Part shown: positions 1 to 11,150 of the stretch, piece after piece
Numbering within the stretch: position 1 is the stretch's first letter
How the letters are laid out: each line of letters begins with the position of its first letter
Assembly (NCBI GenBank): GCA_001600415.1
Contig: BCJX01000013.1
Location: 1,027,148 to 1,091,147, forward strand
Origin: Pascua guehoae
Lineage: Eukaryota > Basidiomycota > Tremellomycetes > Trichosporonales > Trichosporonaceae
Length of the DNA: 64,000 nucleotides
Direction of reading: 5' to 3'
Made by a program: the position numbers and the translations under genes
The notes under the pieces: generated by a model
What the model was told of the DNA's origin: nothing
Database searches by the model: none
Seen by the model: only the letters and a program-made list of their open reading frames with translations

Positions 1-1034
1 GGGGGAAAAGGGTGGGGCAGGGGGAAAGGGGTGGGGCAGGGGGAACGAGGACAGGGCGACGGGAGAGAGATGGATGATGATGGGGATGATGGGGTAGAGC
101 GCGACAGAGCAGCATGTCATGGGCGGTCCGAGGAGAGCACGGCGCTCTCTGGTAGACACGCAACACGACCCAATCTCACACCAACAATGTCCAGCAAGCA
201 GAGACAAACAACACCCAGGCCAGGGGCATCAGCCATTCCATGCCGAGCGTCGCCTCCACGCCCGCATGTCGGCGCCTCGCATCCCAGCCAGACCAAGTGG
301 GCCGCACAAGTAGACGACAAGTCCCCCTCTGGTGCTGCATCTGGCGCAGAACATGCACCCACACGTCCCCTGCCAGCCCATAGTCCATGGCCCGCCCACA
401 AGCCCTAGCCTGCTCGGCCCCCCGTAGCCAGTTCGTCGCCGTAGCATCGAGACACCGCCTCCGTTCCCCTTCACCAGTCGTGGACCACCCCTCTCGCAGA
501 CACGAGGGTGGGACGCAGGAGCTAGGCGTATGCAGCACGGCACAGAGCCTATTGCGCGCCAACGCGCGATTATTGACGATGTACGGCCACGATCATGACG
601 ATCACGACGGGCCGAACACGGTGTCGATTACCACCGACCCCAACGACACCACCGCACCAACGACATGTGACACAAGCGACACCACCGATACCGACGCCAT
701 CGACACAGCACCAGCACCAAAGCCCGCACCAGCACCAGCACCAAAGCCCGCGCCAGCACCAGCACCAGCGCCAGCGCCAGCACCAGCGCCAAAGCCAATG
801 AGGCCAATGGTACCAACGACATCGACACTGACACCAACGACACCGACGCCAACACCAACAACACCAAAGGCAACACACCGAAGGCACCGACGGCACCAAC
901 GGCACCAACGGCACCAACGGCACCAACGACACCACCAACACCAACACCAACCCAACTCCCCCNCCCCCATCCCCACCATCACCACCCCCATCCCCACCAT
1001 CACCACCGCCACCCCCACCCCCGGCACTACTCAC
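1..1034. repeat. Low-complexity left edge, with an unresolved base
   Basis: The first 41 bases hold two imperfect copies of a 20-base G-rich unit. From about 640 to 1020 the plus strand is a run of CACCAN and CCCCCA-like triplet and hexamer repeats, including one N at position 963 inside a poly-C stretch. Frames here translate to Pro/Ala/Thr or Gly/Val repeats and show no domain, so I do not call a protein from them. The minus strand should carry the remaining exon(s) of the MPC1 gene to the right, but I could not find them. The N and the homopolymers suggest the assembly is weak here. Confidence 0.7.
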
Positions 1035-1935
1035 GAGTAAACCGCAAGCGTGGGCGACATGACGCCCGAAATGTACTCTTCATCCTTGTTGAACACGTCC
1101 GAAATCGCCGCGAGCGGCAGGCCCCAGTTGGCCACCTGGCGTCAGTGCTGTGTCTGTGTCTCGTCTCCATCTCCGTCCGTCTCCTGTCTCTGTCCGTCTC
1201 CGTCTGTCTCCGTCCGTCTCTGTCTCCGTATCCTGTCTCCGTTCCCCGTATCCTGTCTCCTGTCTCCCGTCTCCGTCGCCATCTCGTCTCCGTATCTTGT
1301 CTCCTGTCTCCGTCCATCTCGTCTCCGTCCCTGTCTCCTGTCTCTGTCTCTGTCGTCTGGATCTCGGGTCTGGATCTGCGCACCAGACTCGACTCGACTC
1401 GGGACGCGGCTCGCCCACTTGGTTTCCCCGGTGGGTATTCCTCCCCCCCTCCTTCCTCCCATGTCACAGACAACACCAGCGCCGCTCCCTCCCAACTCGA
1501 CGCTCGCCCGCTCGCCCTCCCGTTCGCCCCCCCTCCCGCCCCCCCCCCCGCCCGCCCGGTGGGTCGGTGCTCGACGCCCGGCCCCAGTCGACTGGATACT
1601 AACCGGACCCCAGAAATGCGTGCCTGCGAATGTCAGCCCCCGTCCGTCCCCATCTCACCGCGCCTGCCACCGCCGCCGACGACGACGGGACACGATGGCC
1701 ACCGCTATAGGCTGGTGCTTACTGAAAAAGTACTGCCGTCCCTCTGGGGACTTGAACCAGTTGAAGAGCCTCTGCCCGCTGAGGTTAGCGATTACCGGCG
1801 GCAATGGTCCCGTCCTCCTCTTTCCTCTTCCCTCTTTCCTCTTTCCTCTTTCCCGTTGTTGCTGTCCGGTGCTCGGGGGGGTGACTTACGTAGACCTGGA
1901 GTGTCAGTGTGCACAACGCGGGGGACATACGCCAT
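1035..1935 (-). CDS. MPC1: Mitochondrial pyruvate carrier subunit MPC1, C-terminal exon not located
   Basis: MPC1 pairs with a second MPC subunit in the inner mitochondrial membrane and imports pyruvate. Four minus-strand exons join in phase: 1931-1935 (only ATGGC, donor GTATGT), 1723-1778, 1604-1623 and 1035-1135. The product starts MAGQRLFNWFKSPEGRQYFF, then gives STHFWGPVANWGLPLAA, the MPC signature, then an ISGVMSPTLAVYS stretch matching the second helix. Intron lengths are 152, 99 and 468 bases; the last holds the GTCTCC-type repeats. The donor after exon 4 (GTGAGT) is good, but the expected next exon (helix 3 and C-terminus) is not recognisable in 1-1034. It may be lost in the repeat and N-containing stretch or lie further left. 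Family identity is firm from motifs; completeness is not. Confidence 0.8.
1150..1370. repeat. GTCTCC/GTCTGT tandem repeat inside MPC1 intron 3
   Basis: About 220 bases of degenerate six-base repeats (plus strand GTCTCC, GTCCGTCTCC and variants). They lie inside the 468-base intron between MPC1 exons 3 and 4. The repeats keep frames open on both strands, which explains the many false reading frames here. Confidence 0.85.
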
Positions 1936-3161
1936 GGTTGCTTGGTGTGTGGGTGCGATGGGGCTTGGGCTGGGGCTGGGGCTGGGGCGGGTGGAGAGTG
2001 GTGAGTCGCATTCATTCATTTACAGAGTCGGCGGTGACTTGCTTGTGCCGCTGCCGCTACCCCACAGACTGATCAAGACCGAGGTGCCACAAGTGCCAAA
2101 ACGCCGAGGGGCAAGAGGCGGGTGGAGGCGGGCGCCGGCGGTAAGTCACCAGTCGGGTGGTTGGGGTACGTCATCTGCAATGCGGCTGTGCCTGGTCTCC
2201 CTCGCATTGCAGACTACACACCCAGCACACCCATGCACCCATGGCCATTGCTAGTCTTCTGCATCCAGAGCATGTGATTGCAGCTCCTTCTCAACGTCTC
2301 CCTCACGCCCACTCCCACTGCTAGACCCGTCTTCACTCGATACATGGCCTTTACGCTTCTTCACTCGATGCATAGCCTTTGAATTTGGCACGAATCCCTT
2401 CTCCTAAACAAGTGTCCTCCCGCTCTTAGCTCGCACTCACTCTGTCAGCCCGCCTTCACTCTGTCAATTCACCTTTATCACCCCCTCACGCACACGCTGC
2501 ACGCACACGCTGCACGCACACACTGCACGTACACACTGCCCACTCGCACATTCTGTCACGCGACATACATCTCACAGCTGGATCCAGATGTGAGCTTCTA
2601 AATCATACATTCGGAAAAACCCCTCCCCCTTTCACGGACCGCCAGCAGGCCCGTCGACGCCGCATGGGCCCGCCGTGTGCGCCGGGTTACAAATAGCGCG
2701 ACGCTGGCAACATGGGGTACCAGATACCGGCGAGGGGGCAAGAGTCGTAGGGCTAGCAGTGCTGAGAGTTCGTTCGTGTGGTTGAAAGGTGGGTGCAGTC
2801 AAGACGGTTGGTTCGGAATAGTGGTAGTGGCAGCCAAGGGTGGTGGCCGACAGACAGGTGGTGGTGGTCGGGGGGCGACGCGAGCGCGCCTTCCATCAGG
2901 CACACAAGCAGACGTAGCGGCGCGAATCCATGGAGGGGTGGGGTTGGGGGGCCGGTGGGAGAAAAAATGCACAAACATGCAGATTGCAATGCAGTTACAC
3001 CCAAACGCCCGGAACGGAGGGGGGATGGGATGGGAGCACGAGGACAACAGTAAACCAGAAATGCCGATTCACGCGTTTAGTAGCTCTGGGCCGTGGGGTT
3101 GTTGGGAGGCGACTGATGGTTTTGCAAGCTATCGTCAGCGGAGTGCTAGTGAACGTGTGGC
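1936..3161. other. Intergenic region between MPC1 start and PPZ stop
   Basis: It holds the upstream side of MPC1 and the downstream side of the PPZ gene. A short tandem repeat (ACACGCTGCACGC-like, about three copies) lies at 2497-2540. The frames at 2677-3297 show no domain and partly overlap the last PPZ exon. I see no supported gene. Confidence 0.6.
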
Positions 3162-4815
3162 TCACCTCTTGCGCTTCGACTTTGTCATCTCCTTCTTCAA
3201 GGCCGCTCCGTCGAGTGGCTTGAGAAGCTCAAAGGAACACAACAGGTCCTCGGACACGGACATGACGGCGCCAAAGTTGTCAAACTCGCCACAGTAGCTG
3301 CGGGTTAGTGAATGCAGGCTAGGTCATAGAGACTGGATGGCTCACTTTGGTGCAGAGAAGACGGTAACCAGTGTCCTGTCATTGTAAAACTCGTACCCGT
3401 CCTCGACGACCATGTGTGCGCGGCAGATGAGGTCCATGTCGTGCGTTGCCAGGAACGCATTAATGACACTCTTGCCGTAGCAGAACGAGACGCCGCGCTC
3501 ATTGTCCTCCCAGTCGAGCGCAGTGTCCGATGGGTCGGACCAGACAAGGTCGTTGAGCAGACCATAGTCTGGAACGTCGGTGGGGCGCTGGATGCGCCGG
3601 ATGTCGTCCATCGACTGCAGGCTCGGGGAGAGACCGCCGTGGACGCAGAAAATCTTGCTCGCGACAATCGACGCAATCGGGAGCGCGTTGAAGACGTCGA
3701 TAAACGTCTTCCACGTCTTGATGTTTGTACGGCGCTTGCACTCGTCGTAAAAGCCGTACACTTTCATAGAGTCAGCACGGATCGCCACTCGCCACAAATA
3801 GATCCAAACAACAACGCACCTCGAGTAACATTTGCACACTCGTGGTTGCCGCGGAGAAGGAAGAAGTTTTCCGGGAACTTGATCTTGTAGCAGAGCAGGA
3901 GGAGAATCGTCTCGAGCGACTGCTTGCCACGGTCGACATAGTCTCCGAGGAACAGGTAGTTTGCCTGGGGAGGGAAACCGCACATTTCAAACATGCGAAT
4001 CAGGTCGGCATACTGGCCGTGGACATCGCCCACAATCTTGACGGGTGGGCTCAGCTCGATGAGCGTTGGTTGCGCGAGGAAGATTTCGCGCGCGGCGGCG
4101 CACACGGCGGCAATCTCGGCGTTCTTGAGAGGGGGCGATTTGGTCACTTTTCCGCTGTAGCCCGCCTCGAGTAGCCTGCTGATCATGCTGTCCACGTCGA
4201 GACCAGACGCAGGGACAGCACTCATGCTCGTGCGACTGACGGTTGCGGTCAACGCGTCGCCTGGCGAGAGTGACGAAGCAGAGTTCGAGTGCTGGTGTCC
4301 GGCGCCGCCGGGCGAGCTAGCTTGGTTGGGTGAGACAACAGGGGAGCCAGCAGCTGGGGGGGGAGGCGACGTGCCGAGGTACGAGGAGCGGGGAGCGAGA
4401 ATGGTGGGTGTGGCCGGCGTCGACGCCGCGCCATCGGTCGTTGTAGGTGATGTAGCAGCATTGGCGGGACGAGCTCCTGACGATGCATCCGGCGTGCGCG
4501 CTACTCCGGGGCCATTTGATGTGCTGTGGTCAGTCAGCAAATGCGGCATAGGTAGGGTGGCAAGGGCGGCGGGTTGTTGGTGCCGGTGGTGGTGCCAGCG
4601 TCATTCCCCGCAGTTGATAGCCGCGACTCTAGGGCCGGGGCCGTCCACGCGCTCAAGACTGACCTTTTGCCATTTCGGGTTGCATCAGCACCGGGGATGG
4701 CCTCGTTGCGCGGGGCACTGGTCAACTTTGTGGCCGCAAGGCTGTCTGCGAGGTCGTTTGCAGACAGTTCCTTTGAGCGCGTACGGCCCATCTTCTTGGA
4801 CGGCGACTGTCCCAT
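3162..4815 (-). CDS. PPZ1: Ser/Thr protein phosphatase, PPZ type (PP1-like catalytic domain)
   Basis: Exons 4664-4815, 3820-4523, 3346-3760 and 3162-3297 join in phase to 468 residues. Introns are 140, 59 and 48 bases. Residues 1-160 are low complexity and rich in Ser, Thr, Pro and Ala. The protein begins MGQSPSK, fitting N-myristoylation at Gly2 as in yeast Ppz1. The PP1 fold follows: GDVHGQ near 216, GDYVDRG near 244, RGNHE near 275, and SAPNYCGEFDN, which spans the last intron. These supply the metal-binding and catalytic residues. The long N-terminal arm plus a PP1 core separates PPZ from plain PP1. Ppz phosphatases control K+ and Na+ homeostasis, cell wall integrity and Hal3-linked signalling in fungi. 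The stop codon sits next to a GTGAGC, so a further 3' exon cannot be excluded. Confidence 0.92.
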
Positions 4816-6438
4816 GGTGAGTGGATGTGGTTCGGGCGGTTGGGTGCGTGCGGGGGAAGAGGGGAAGAGGGGAAGAGGAGGGGTTCAAAGGACGAGGCCG
4901 ATCAGGCGGTGAGCAAAAGGAATGGACCCAGAGTCGAGGATGCGCTGGGCGGCACGGTTGATGGATGGATGTGTTGCAAGGTGCGATGCGGATGCGGATG
5001 GGTTAGCGGCAAAGGCGAGAATGCGGTGGTGGAGGAAAGGGACGATGAAGCAAAGGGCGGTGAGGGGGGACGGCAGGCGGCGGCTGGCGTGGGTGGGTGG
5101 AACGGAGGGGGGAGCGTTGACGGACGGGTCGAGCGAGGTTGGGTTGGGTTGGGTTGGGTTGTGGAGGAGGGAGAGAGAGAGAGAGGGAGAGAGAGGGAAC
5201 GAGGGGGGTCAGGGCGTAGAGTGGGGTAGACGCGCGCGATCCAGGCCGACTCGGGCGTTTGGTGTAGGGCTTGGTGGATGGATGCACGACCTGTGCGCGG
5301 AGAGACCGGGGGTGGTGGTGGGGGGGGAGGAGGAGGTTTGCCAACGAGCGACGAGTGGGTTGACGATTGTAGACAATAGACAATGGATGGGATGGATGGA
5401 GAAAGGGGGGTGAATGGGGTGGTTGAAAGGAAGCAACGAGATGAAGGAGAGTAGTGGGTGGGGGTGGTGTAGTGTGGTGCGGTGTAGTGTGGTGTGGTGG
5501 CCCCGTGGTGATGCCAGTGGTGGTGGTGTGGTGTGGTCGGGTGGGTGGCCGGTGGTTGTGTGGGTGGGTAATCTGCCGTGCCAGCAGCGGCCAACAGGCA
5601 GCCAGCCAGCCAGGCGCGTTCGGGATGTGGCAGACTTAGTCTTCCGGGTACAGCCACCAGCAACAGACAGTGGCCTGATTGACACTGCAAGGAGAGCCAG
5701 TGGGAGAGGAAGGAAGAAGGCAGGGCCGGGTCGGATGGGTGCACAAGCGGGAACGAACGCCACAATCAAGAGGCACTGCAAGAGGCGGATAACCAGAGGG
5801 ACAATGGTGGCCAGTGGCAGGTAGCCAAAGGGTTAGGTTTGCGGGACCTGGCGAGAACGGAGCAAGGACGAGGACGAGGGCGGGGTGGTGGGACATGAAC
5901 CAGGGAGCAAGAGAGCCACGAAGGGTCAAAGATGACCGTGTACTTTGAGGCACACTGAAAAATGACTGTGTGGGTGGGTGGCTCGCATGGCATGGCTGGG
6001 GGGTTGGCGTCGGTTGGTTCATCTGGCCCGGGATGGCTCATGTTCCAATGAGCAAAGAAATGCAAATGAGCCTTGGAGGTGGCAGGCTGCAGGCTGCAGG
6101 CTGGCTGCCCGACCTGTGACCTGTGGGTGTGTACATATTTTCTTTCCCTGAGATGAGCAACGAGCCAAGAGTGTGGGCACCTGGGGTGACTGTCTGGCCC
6201 AAAAGAGGCAACTCTTGCGCCCCTTTCCAATACGCCCTGAATTCACCTTGTTTGCCCCTGGATATATATTTCCATTTTGTAATACCTCTTCCTAGTGTGA
6301 ATTTCGAGTTGGATTCTAAATGGCTAATGGCTAATGACAGTGTCGGAGAGCCAGGGCCTGGCCCAGAGGCAGAGTTTGATTTACGCCCCCCAAGCCCCCT
6401 AACGCCCTTGCGCCACCCCTCGCTCGTCTTTCCTTTGG

Positions 6439-6496
<58 letters not shown>

Positions 6497-8894
6497 GCTA
6501 GCTAGCATGCTAGCTCGCTCTGGGCCATGCAAGCCGGCCAGCCAGCAAGCCACAAAACCTGCCCCGCAGCCATGTGACCCACGCCACCCCAGGTCCCCCA
6601 GGCAGTCAGCTGGATTGTTAGCCGCACCGCCCCAGGGCTCGTTGGGCCGCGACTTTTGATTTTCGCGTCTTGGATGTGCGGTCGCTTGTGCAGTGTATGT
6701 ACGTCTACATGTACGTGTACCGGTGCAAATGCGCGATTACACTGCGCCTGAACACGACACGCGAGGGATCGACAAAGGGCTCACTAGCCCCCAGGCCCGC
6801 CATCAACCGTTATCGAGGCGGCTTCTCCTCAACCCCCATCAGAGCTCTTGCGCCACACCCACACTCACACCCACGCCTACAACAGTACACCGACAGGCAC
6901 ACTTGGGCCGCGTCGTCGTCCCAGTCACGCACCGCCAAGGCCGACTTGTAGCCGATGTACCGATTACGGCTCTGAGCAAGGCAGGCACAAGGTACCCCAA
7001 AAGGCGCCAAGCAGCCTTTCCGGTCGTCTCTCAGAGTAGTAACCCCAACTCATGGCGCCAGCTGCTGCCCAGAACTCGTTAGCTGTGCCCATGTTTCAAA
7101 TCGTGTGAGATGGTGGGCAGTGTGCTTCGGCTGTGTGTGATCCGCACAGCCTCGAGCCTTGCGTTGTCTCTGGAGCCACAGGCCACAGGCCAACCGTCCA
7201 CTGCTGTCCGACGACCAGGCAAACGCGCGACTCAGCGCGACTCAGGTCTGCTCGCTGACAACTCGTCTTCTCCACTGGCACCAGCACTGGGCGCATGGGC
7301 ACAGGCTAGGGCAGCATGACAGCAGGCACACCCAAGTCAGTGCCGTCGAATGGACATGAAATCGCACGAAAGCGACTGGCATGAGGTCATGCCATTTCCA
7401 CCAGCGTCGTCCTGCGTAGGTCAGGAAACAAAGGAACAAGCGACATGGCAACAATTCATGACCTGCATAGATGCGATGACGCTGGCCACCACCGAACCAA
7501 TACCAGCGACGAGTGGTGGTCTTCACCACGCATTAGCCCCTATCGACATACCATCCACGTAGCTGCCGTCATGTAGATCACCGCCACATTCACAGTCCCG
7601 CAGCACATCTGCAGTAGTTCCACGTTGCAAACGCAGTTGTCCATGCCGTACGCAACGACCCATTTGTGCATCGCCAAGACTCATGGGCACGCCATCGCGA
7701 TTCCAGAGAACCTTCACACGACCCTCTTTCTTGTCCTCGCCAAACCCCAAACCTTCGCCTAACCGGAACGAACGCTGACTGATACACTCCAGCATCGCCG
7801 GGGCCCACGCACTCCAGCTCTTTGGCCATTAACCCAGCCGAGACAGATCCACGGCGCAGCCTATTTACAATAACTACATGACGCAGAGTCCAGCAGGGCC
7901 TGGCAATGACTCTAATGCGCAGCTTAGTACCCCAACCTGCGGTCAGTGTAATCTAGAACCACTCGGCGACGTCGACCCAGTCGCGACCAGCACAGCATCA
8001 CCCCTGGACCCCGAATAACCAGGGGCACACCACTTGCCATCATGTCATAGTAGTCGCCCAAGTTCATCGGAGCAGCCTTGTGCTTGGGACCACTGGTACA
8101 GTGTACACATTCATTCCAGCAAGGCTTCCGCTCGTCGTCCCTTGGCATGGCCCCATTCTGTTTCGGGGTCGTACCCCACGCCCTGTTAACCCTTTCCATC
8201 GTCTGCAGTCGCATCGCCACGATTTTTACGCCGCAGCGGGACCTCAGGTTCGTTTGTCGATCATCAACTGGGCCTGGACATGGGCTGCTCAGTGGGAAAC
8301 CACGCCTCGTAGTAGTGTTGTGGAATCCCGACTTTCGGAACCACCGAAATGTGCAAGTACACCACGGGGGAAGGCATGCATGTCGGAAGGCAGATGCCCA
8401 ATCCCCCACGATAGCACGATACCACGAGATGGAGAATACAGCACCGCAGTACTGAGCGCATTTGAATGCCCCTGTCGAGCAAGCAAGTGATGACCCAATG
8501 GTGCCACAATGCCACATGTCAGTGCAACAACCGGTACGAGCTGCCTGACTGCCCGAGATGTCCAAGGTTACGTGAGTCATTACTGAATTACCAGAAGAAA
8601 GATGATCAATCCCACCATAGTGCATGCATAGCATGAGCCTGTCGCATCGCGCGCGCATCGCGGGCTTCGTCCTCCATGTTGCATGTCGCTCTCCGCTGGG
8701 ACGGATCCACAGAAGTAAAGGGCCAAGACGGACTTCAGAATACTTCCGCGACAACCAACCCCTGAGGCTGACATCCAGCTCGATGGGCCTAACACGCCGG
8801 TGCCTCGCTGGTATCTCGCCAGCATCGCCAGATACACTTCGTCACTCGACCAACTCGACCAGCTCGTCCCAACCATCGCCCTCCGCACCCAACG
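4816..8894. other. Long stretch without a supported gene
   Basis: The left part (to about 6650) is the upstream side of PPZ and consists of GT-, GGTGG- and TC-rich simple sequence. From 7240 to 8754 the minus strand is unusually open in several frames, with Cys-rich translations and a few good splice sites (GTATGT at 7552; a branch point plus CAG near 7411). No frame shows a recognisable domain. It could be a fast-evolving or decayed gene and is listed as a finding. Confidence 0.55.
6441..6493. repeat. (TC)n microsatellite
   Basis: A pure TC dinucleotide run of 53 bases, far upstream of the PPZ start codon on the opposite strand. Confidence 0.97.
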
Positions 8895-10769
8895 ATGCCG
8901 CCCCGAACCAAGACCAAAGCCACCCCCGCACCCGCCCCGGCACCGGCCGCGGGGGGAAAGCGCAAGTTTACGCCGCGCGCCCCGCTGCCCGCCGCGGAGC
9001 GCCTGCCGCGTCTGTACCGCGCGCTTGCGGACCAGGTCAACGACTCGTACTTTGAGAACGCCAAGAAGACGTGCAAGAAGAGTGAGTTTGGGGGCGTGGT
9101 GGTGGGTTCTGCGGGTGGATCTTGGGTGTTGGATGTGTCTGGGGTGTGTCTGGGGTTTGTTTGGAAGTCCCGGCTCGTGAGGAGCGTTAGGAGCATCCGG
9201 AGAGTCGGGTGAGATGGAATGTCTGGAGAGTCTTGACGGCCTGGAGTGCCTAGACTGTCCATGTGTACGTCGAGTGCTCCCGAGTATGCCCGAGTGCACA
9301 TGTTGTGAGACACATTCTGGGCCACCTCTGGAATGTATCTGGAGGGCCCTGGGGCGTGTCTGGAATGCTCTCCGTGTTCGCTGTCGCATCGCGGGAAACA
9401 GATGTGTGTGGTCTCGAATTCGTCTTGGCCTGGGGAACAAGATGGATCGGCATATAACACCTTGGCCATTCCCGACGGCAGTGCACGTCAAGAATGCCTG
9501 GATTTGTGGATGAGAAGCGGGGACGGTTCTGACCCACTCGCCTTGGCATACCACGCCGCAGGTATCGCAATTGGCAGTGGAGATCCACAGTCCCCACATA
9601 CACTCGCATCTCACCCGTCGTGACAAACCACCCCCCCCCCCCCTGCCATACCACGTACTGACTCCAGTCCTCTCGCTTGACCCCGACTCGTCGTCGGCAT
9701 TCCAGACGCTCCTTTTCCTCCACCTCCACACGGACGACTACCCCGCGGCCCTCGACCTCGTGACCAAGCCGCCGTCGTCCAACCCCCCGCCGCTCGAGTT
9801 TGAGCGCGCATACTGCCTCTACCGCCTGCACCGCGAGCGTGAGGCGCTCACTGTGCTCGAAGGTATCGAGGGCGGGTCGCGCGAGAAGCATCTCGAGGCG
9901 CAGGTTGTGAGTCGCTTGTGTGCTGGTGTTTGTTATTGTTCCTCCGTTTGCTTCGGCTTGGGGCATCAGATTGCTGTTGTCCTCGGGTCTTGACTCTGGG
10001 TCGCGACTGCGTTTCGTTTGGATCACCTCTGCTTCTACCCCTGACGGGTTTCCTGCCAACCTCGATCTCCCAGCCCCATTGACACCCGCTAACGCCAGTG
10101 CTACCGCCTGGGCGAGTACGAGCGTGTCCAGTCCATCTACGACAGCCTCCTCTCGAGCGTCCCGCCCGCGTCGTCGGAGTACGAGGACATTCGCACCAAC
10201 CAGGCCGCGACCGCCGCACACCTCTCCTTCATCACACGCGAGTACACCGGACATGTCTCGGCCCCCGCTGTCGAGAACACTTCGGCCGGCATCGCGGCAT
10301 ACGCCCCCGGTCCGGGTGAGATTGAGACCTACGTCCCGTCCCTCCCCACTGGCTGGGCGACTCGTGCAGCCGCCGCTCCCGGGGCCGGGACCAAGTCCAA
10401 GACGCCCGCCGCGGCGTCAACGTCTGCGACTGCGGGCCGCGCCGCCCCGCAAGGACAGCAAGCCAAGACGCGCACCAAGCCGCGCCACAGGCTGCCAAAG
10501 GGCGCATCAGCGGACAAGCCCCCCAACCAGGACGTGAGTAGGCTGAGGAAGGATATCATACGCAGCCGATTACTCACTCACACCCACAGCCCGACCGCTG
10601 GCTCCCCGTCCGCCAGCGCGCTTCTTACCTCGCCGCAGCGGGCAAGCGCAAGGGCAAGGAACAGACGGGTCTTGGTACCCAGGGCAGCACGACAGGAGGT
10701 GGTAACAGCGGACAGGCGCAGAAGGGACAGCAGAAGGCGCAGAAGGGCAAGAAGGGCAAGAAAAAGTAG
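8895..10769 (+). CDS. SRP72: Signal recognition particle subunit SRP72, short form
   Basis: Exons 8895-9081, 9668-9906, 10099-10533 and 10590-10769 join in phase to 346 residues. SRP72 binds 7SL RNA and SRP68 in the particle that targets secretory proteins to the ER. The N-terminus is basic and Pro/Ala-rich, followed by TPR-like helices (LSLDPDSSSAFQTLLFLHLH, LEAQVCYRLGEYERV). The C-terminus has the family's RNA-binding signature: PDRWLPVRQR, then GKRKGKEQTGLGTQG and a Lys-rich tail. Known SRP72 proteins are around 600 or more residues; the middle TPR region is missing here and the N-terminal repeats run into a Pro/Ala linker. Intron 1 is 586 bases, unusually long for this window. A missed exon in it is possible, but phase and protein sequence run well without one. 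Confidence 0.88.
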
Positions 10770-11150
10770 ACCATGCCTGCCGTGGATGTGGTGAGGTAGC
10801 GTGGAGGAGGGATGAGGATGAATGGTATTTGCAGTGGAAGGCCAACGTACTGTCGCAGCATTCTCGTTCTTTCTCCGGGCGCCGTACACTCTGCTGCTCG
10901 GCATGCAATCACAGACTTCCTCGTGTACATGGAGACGTTGTGTCGTGCAGCAGAACGATGGAAGAAATGGCGACGTACGCAGCGGCACACGCCGCACGTC
11001 CAAATTGGTCCTGTCATGCCGGAATTTGCTTCCGTCTCACGTCATGTCAACAGACTCGATCGCGTCCAGACGCGTTTCCATGATCAACAATCCTTGGGCA
11101 CCAACACTTTCCTCTCTCCACTCCACTCATCCATTCCCCCGCTGTCGACC
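10770..11150. other. Intergenic region between SRP72 and elongin C
   Basis: 381 bases between two genes on the same strand. A CT-rich stretch (CTTTCCTCTCTCCACTCCAC) lies just before the elongin C start, as is common in fungal promoters. No other signal seen. Confidence 0.6.

Noticed and set aside
387..1040. Pro/Ala/Lys-repeat protein on the plus strand
   Set aside because: The frame is a translation of CACCAN repeats, crosses an N, and is open on both strands. There is no signal peptide or domain.
1722..1800. tRNA-like A box and B box (GGTTCAAGTCC) followed by T5 on the minus strand
   Set aside because: The distance between boxes is too short, the acceptor and T stems do not pair, and the sequence is MPC1 exon 2.
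1145..2254. 369-codon plus-strand frame with plausible splice sites (TACTAAC, GTAAGT)
   Set aside because: It overlaps the MPC1 exons on the opposite strand, which carry an unmistakable family motif. The plus frame stays open because of repeats.
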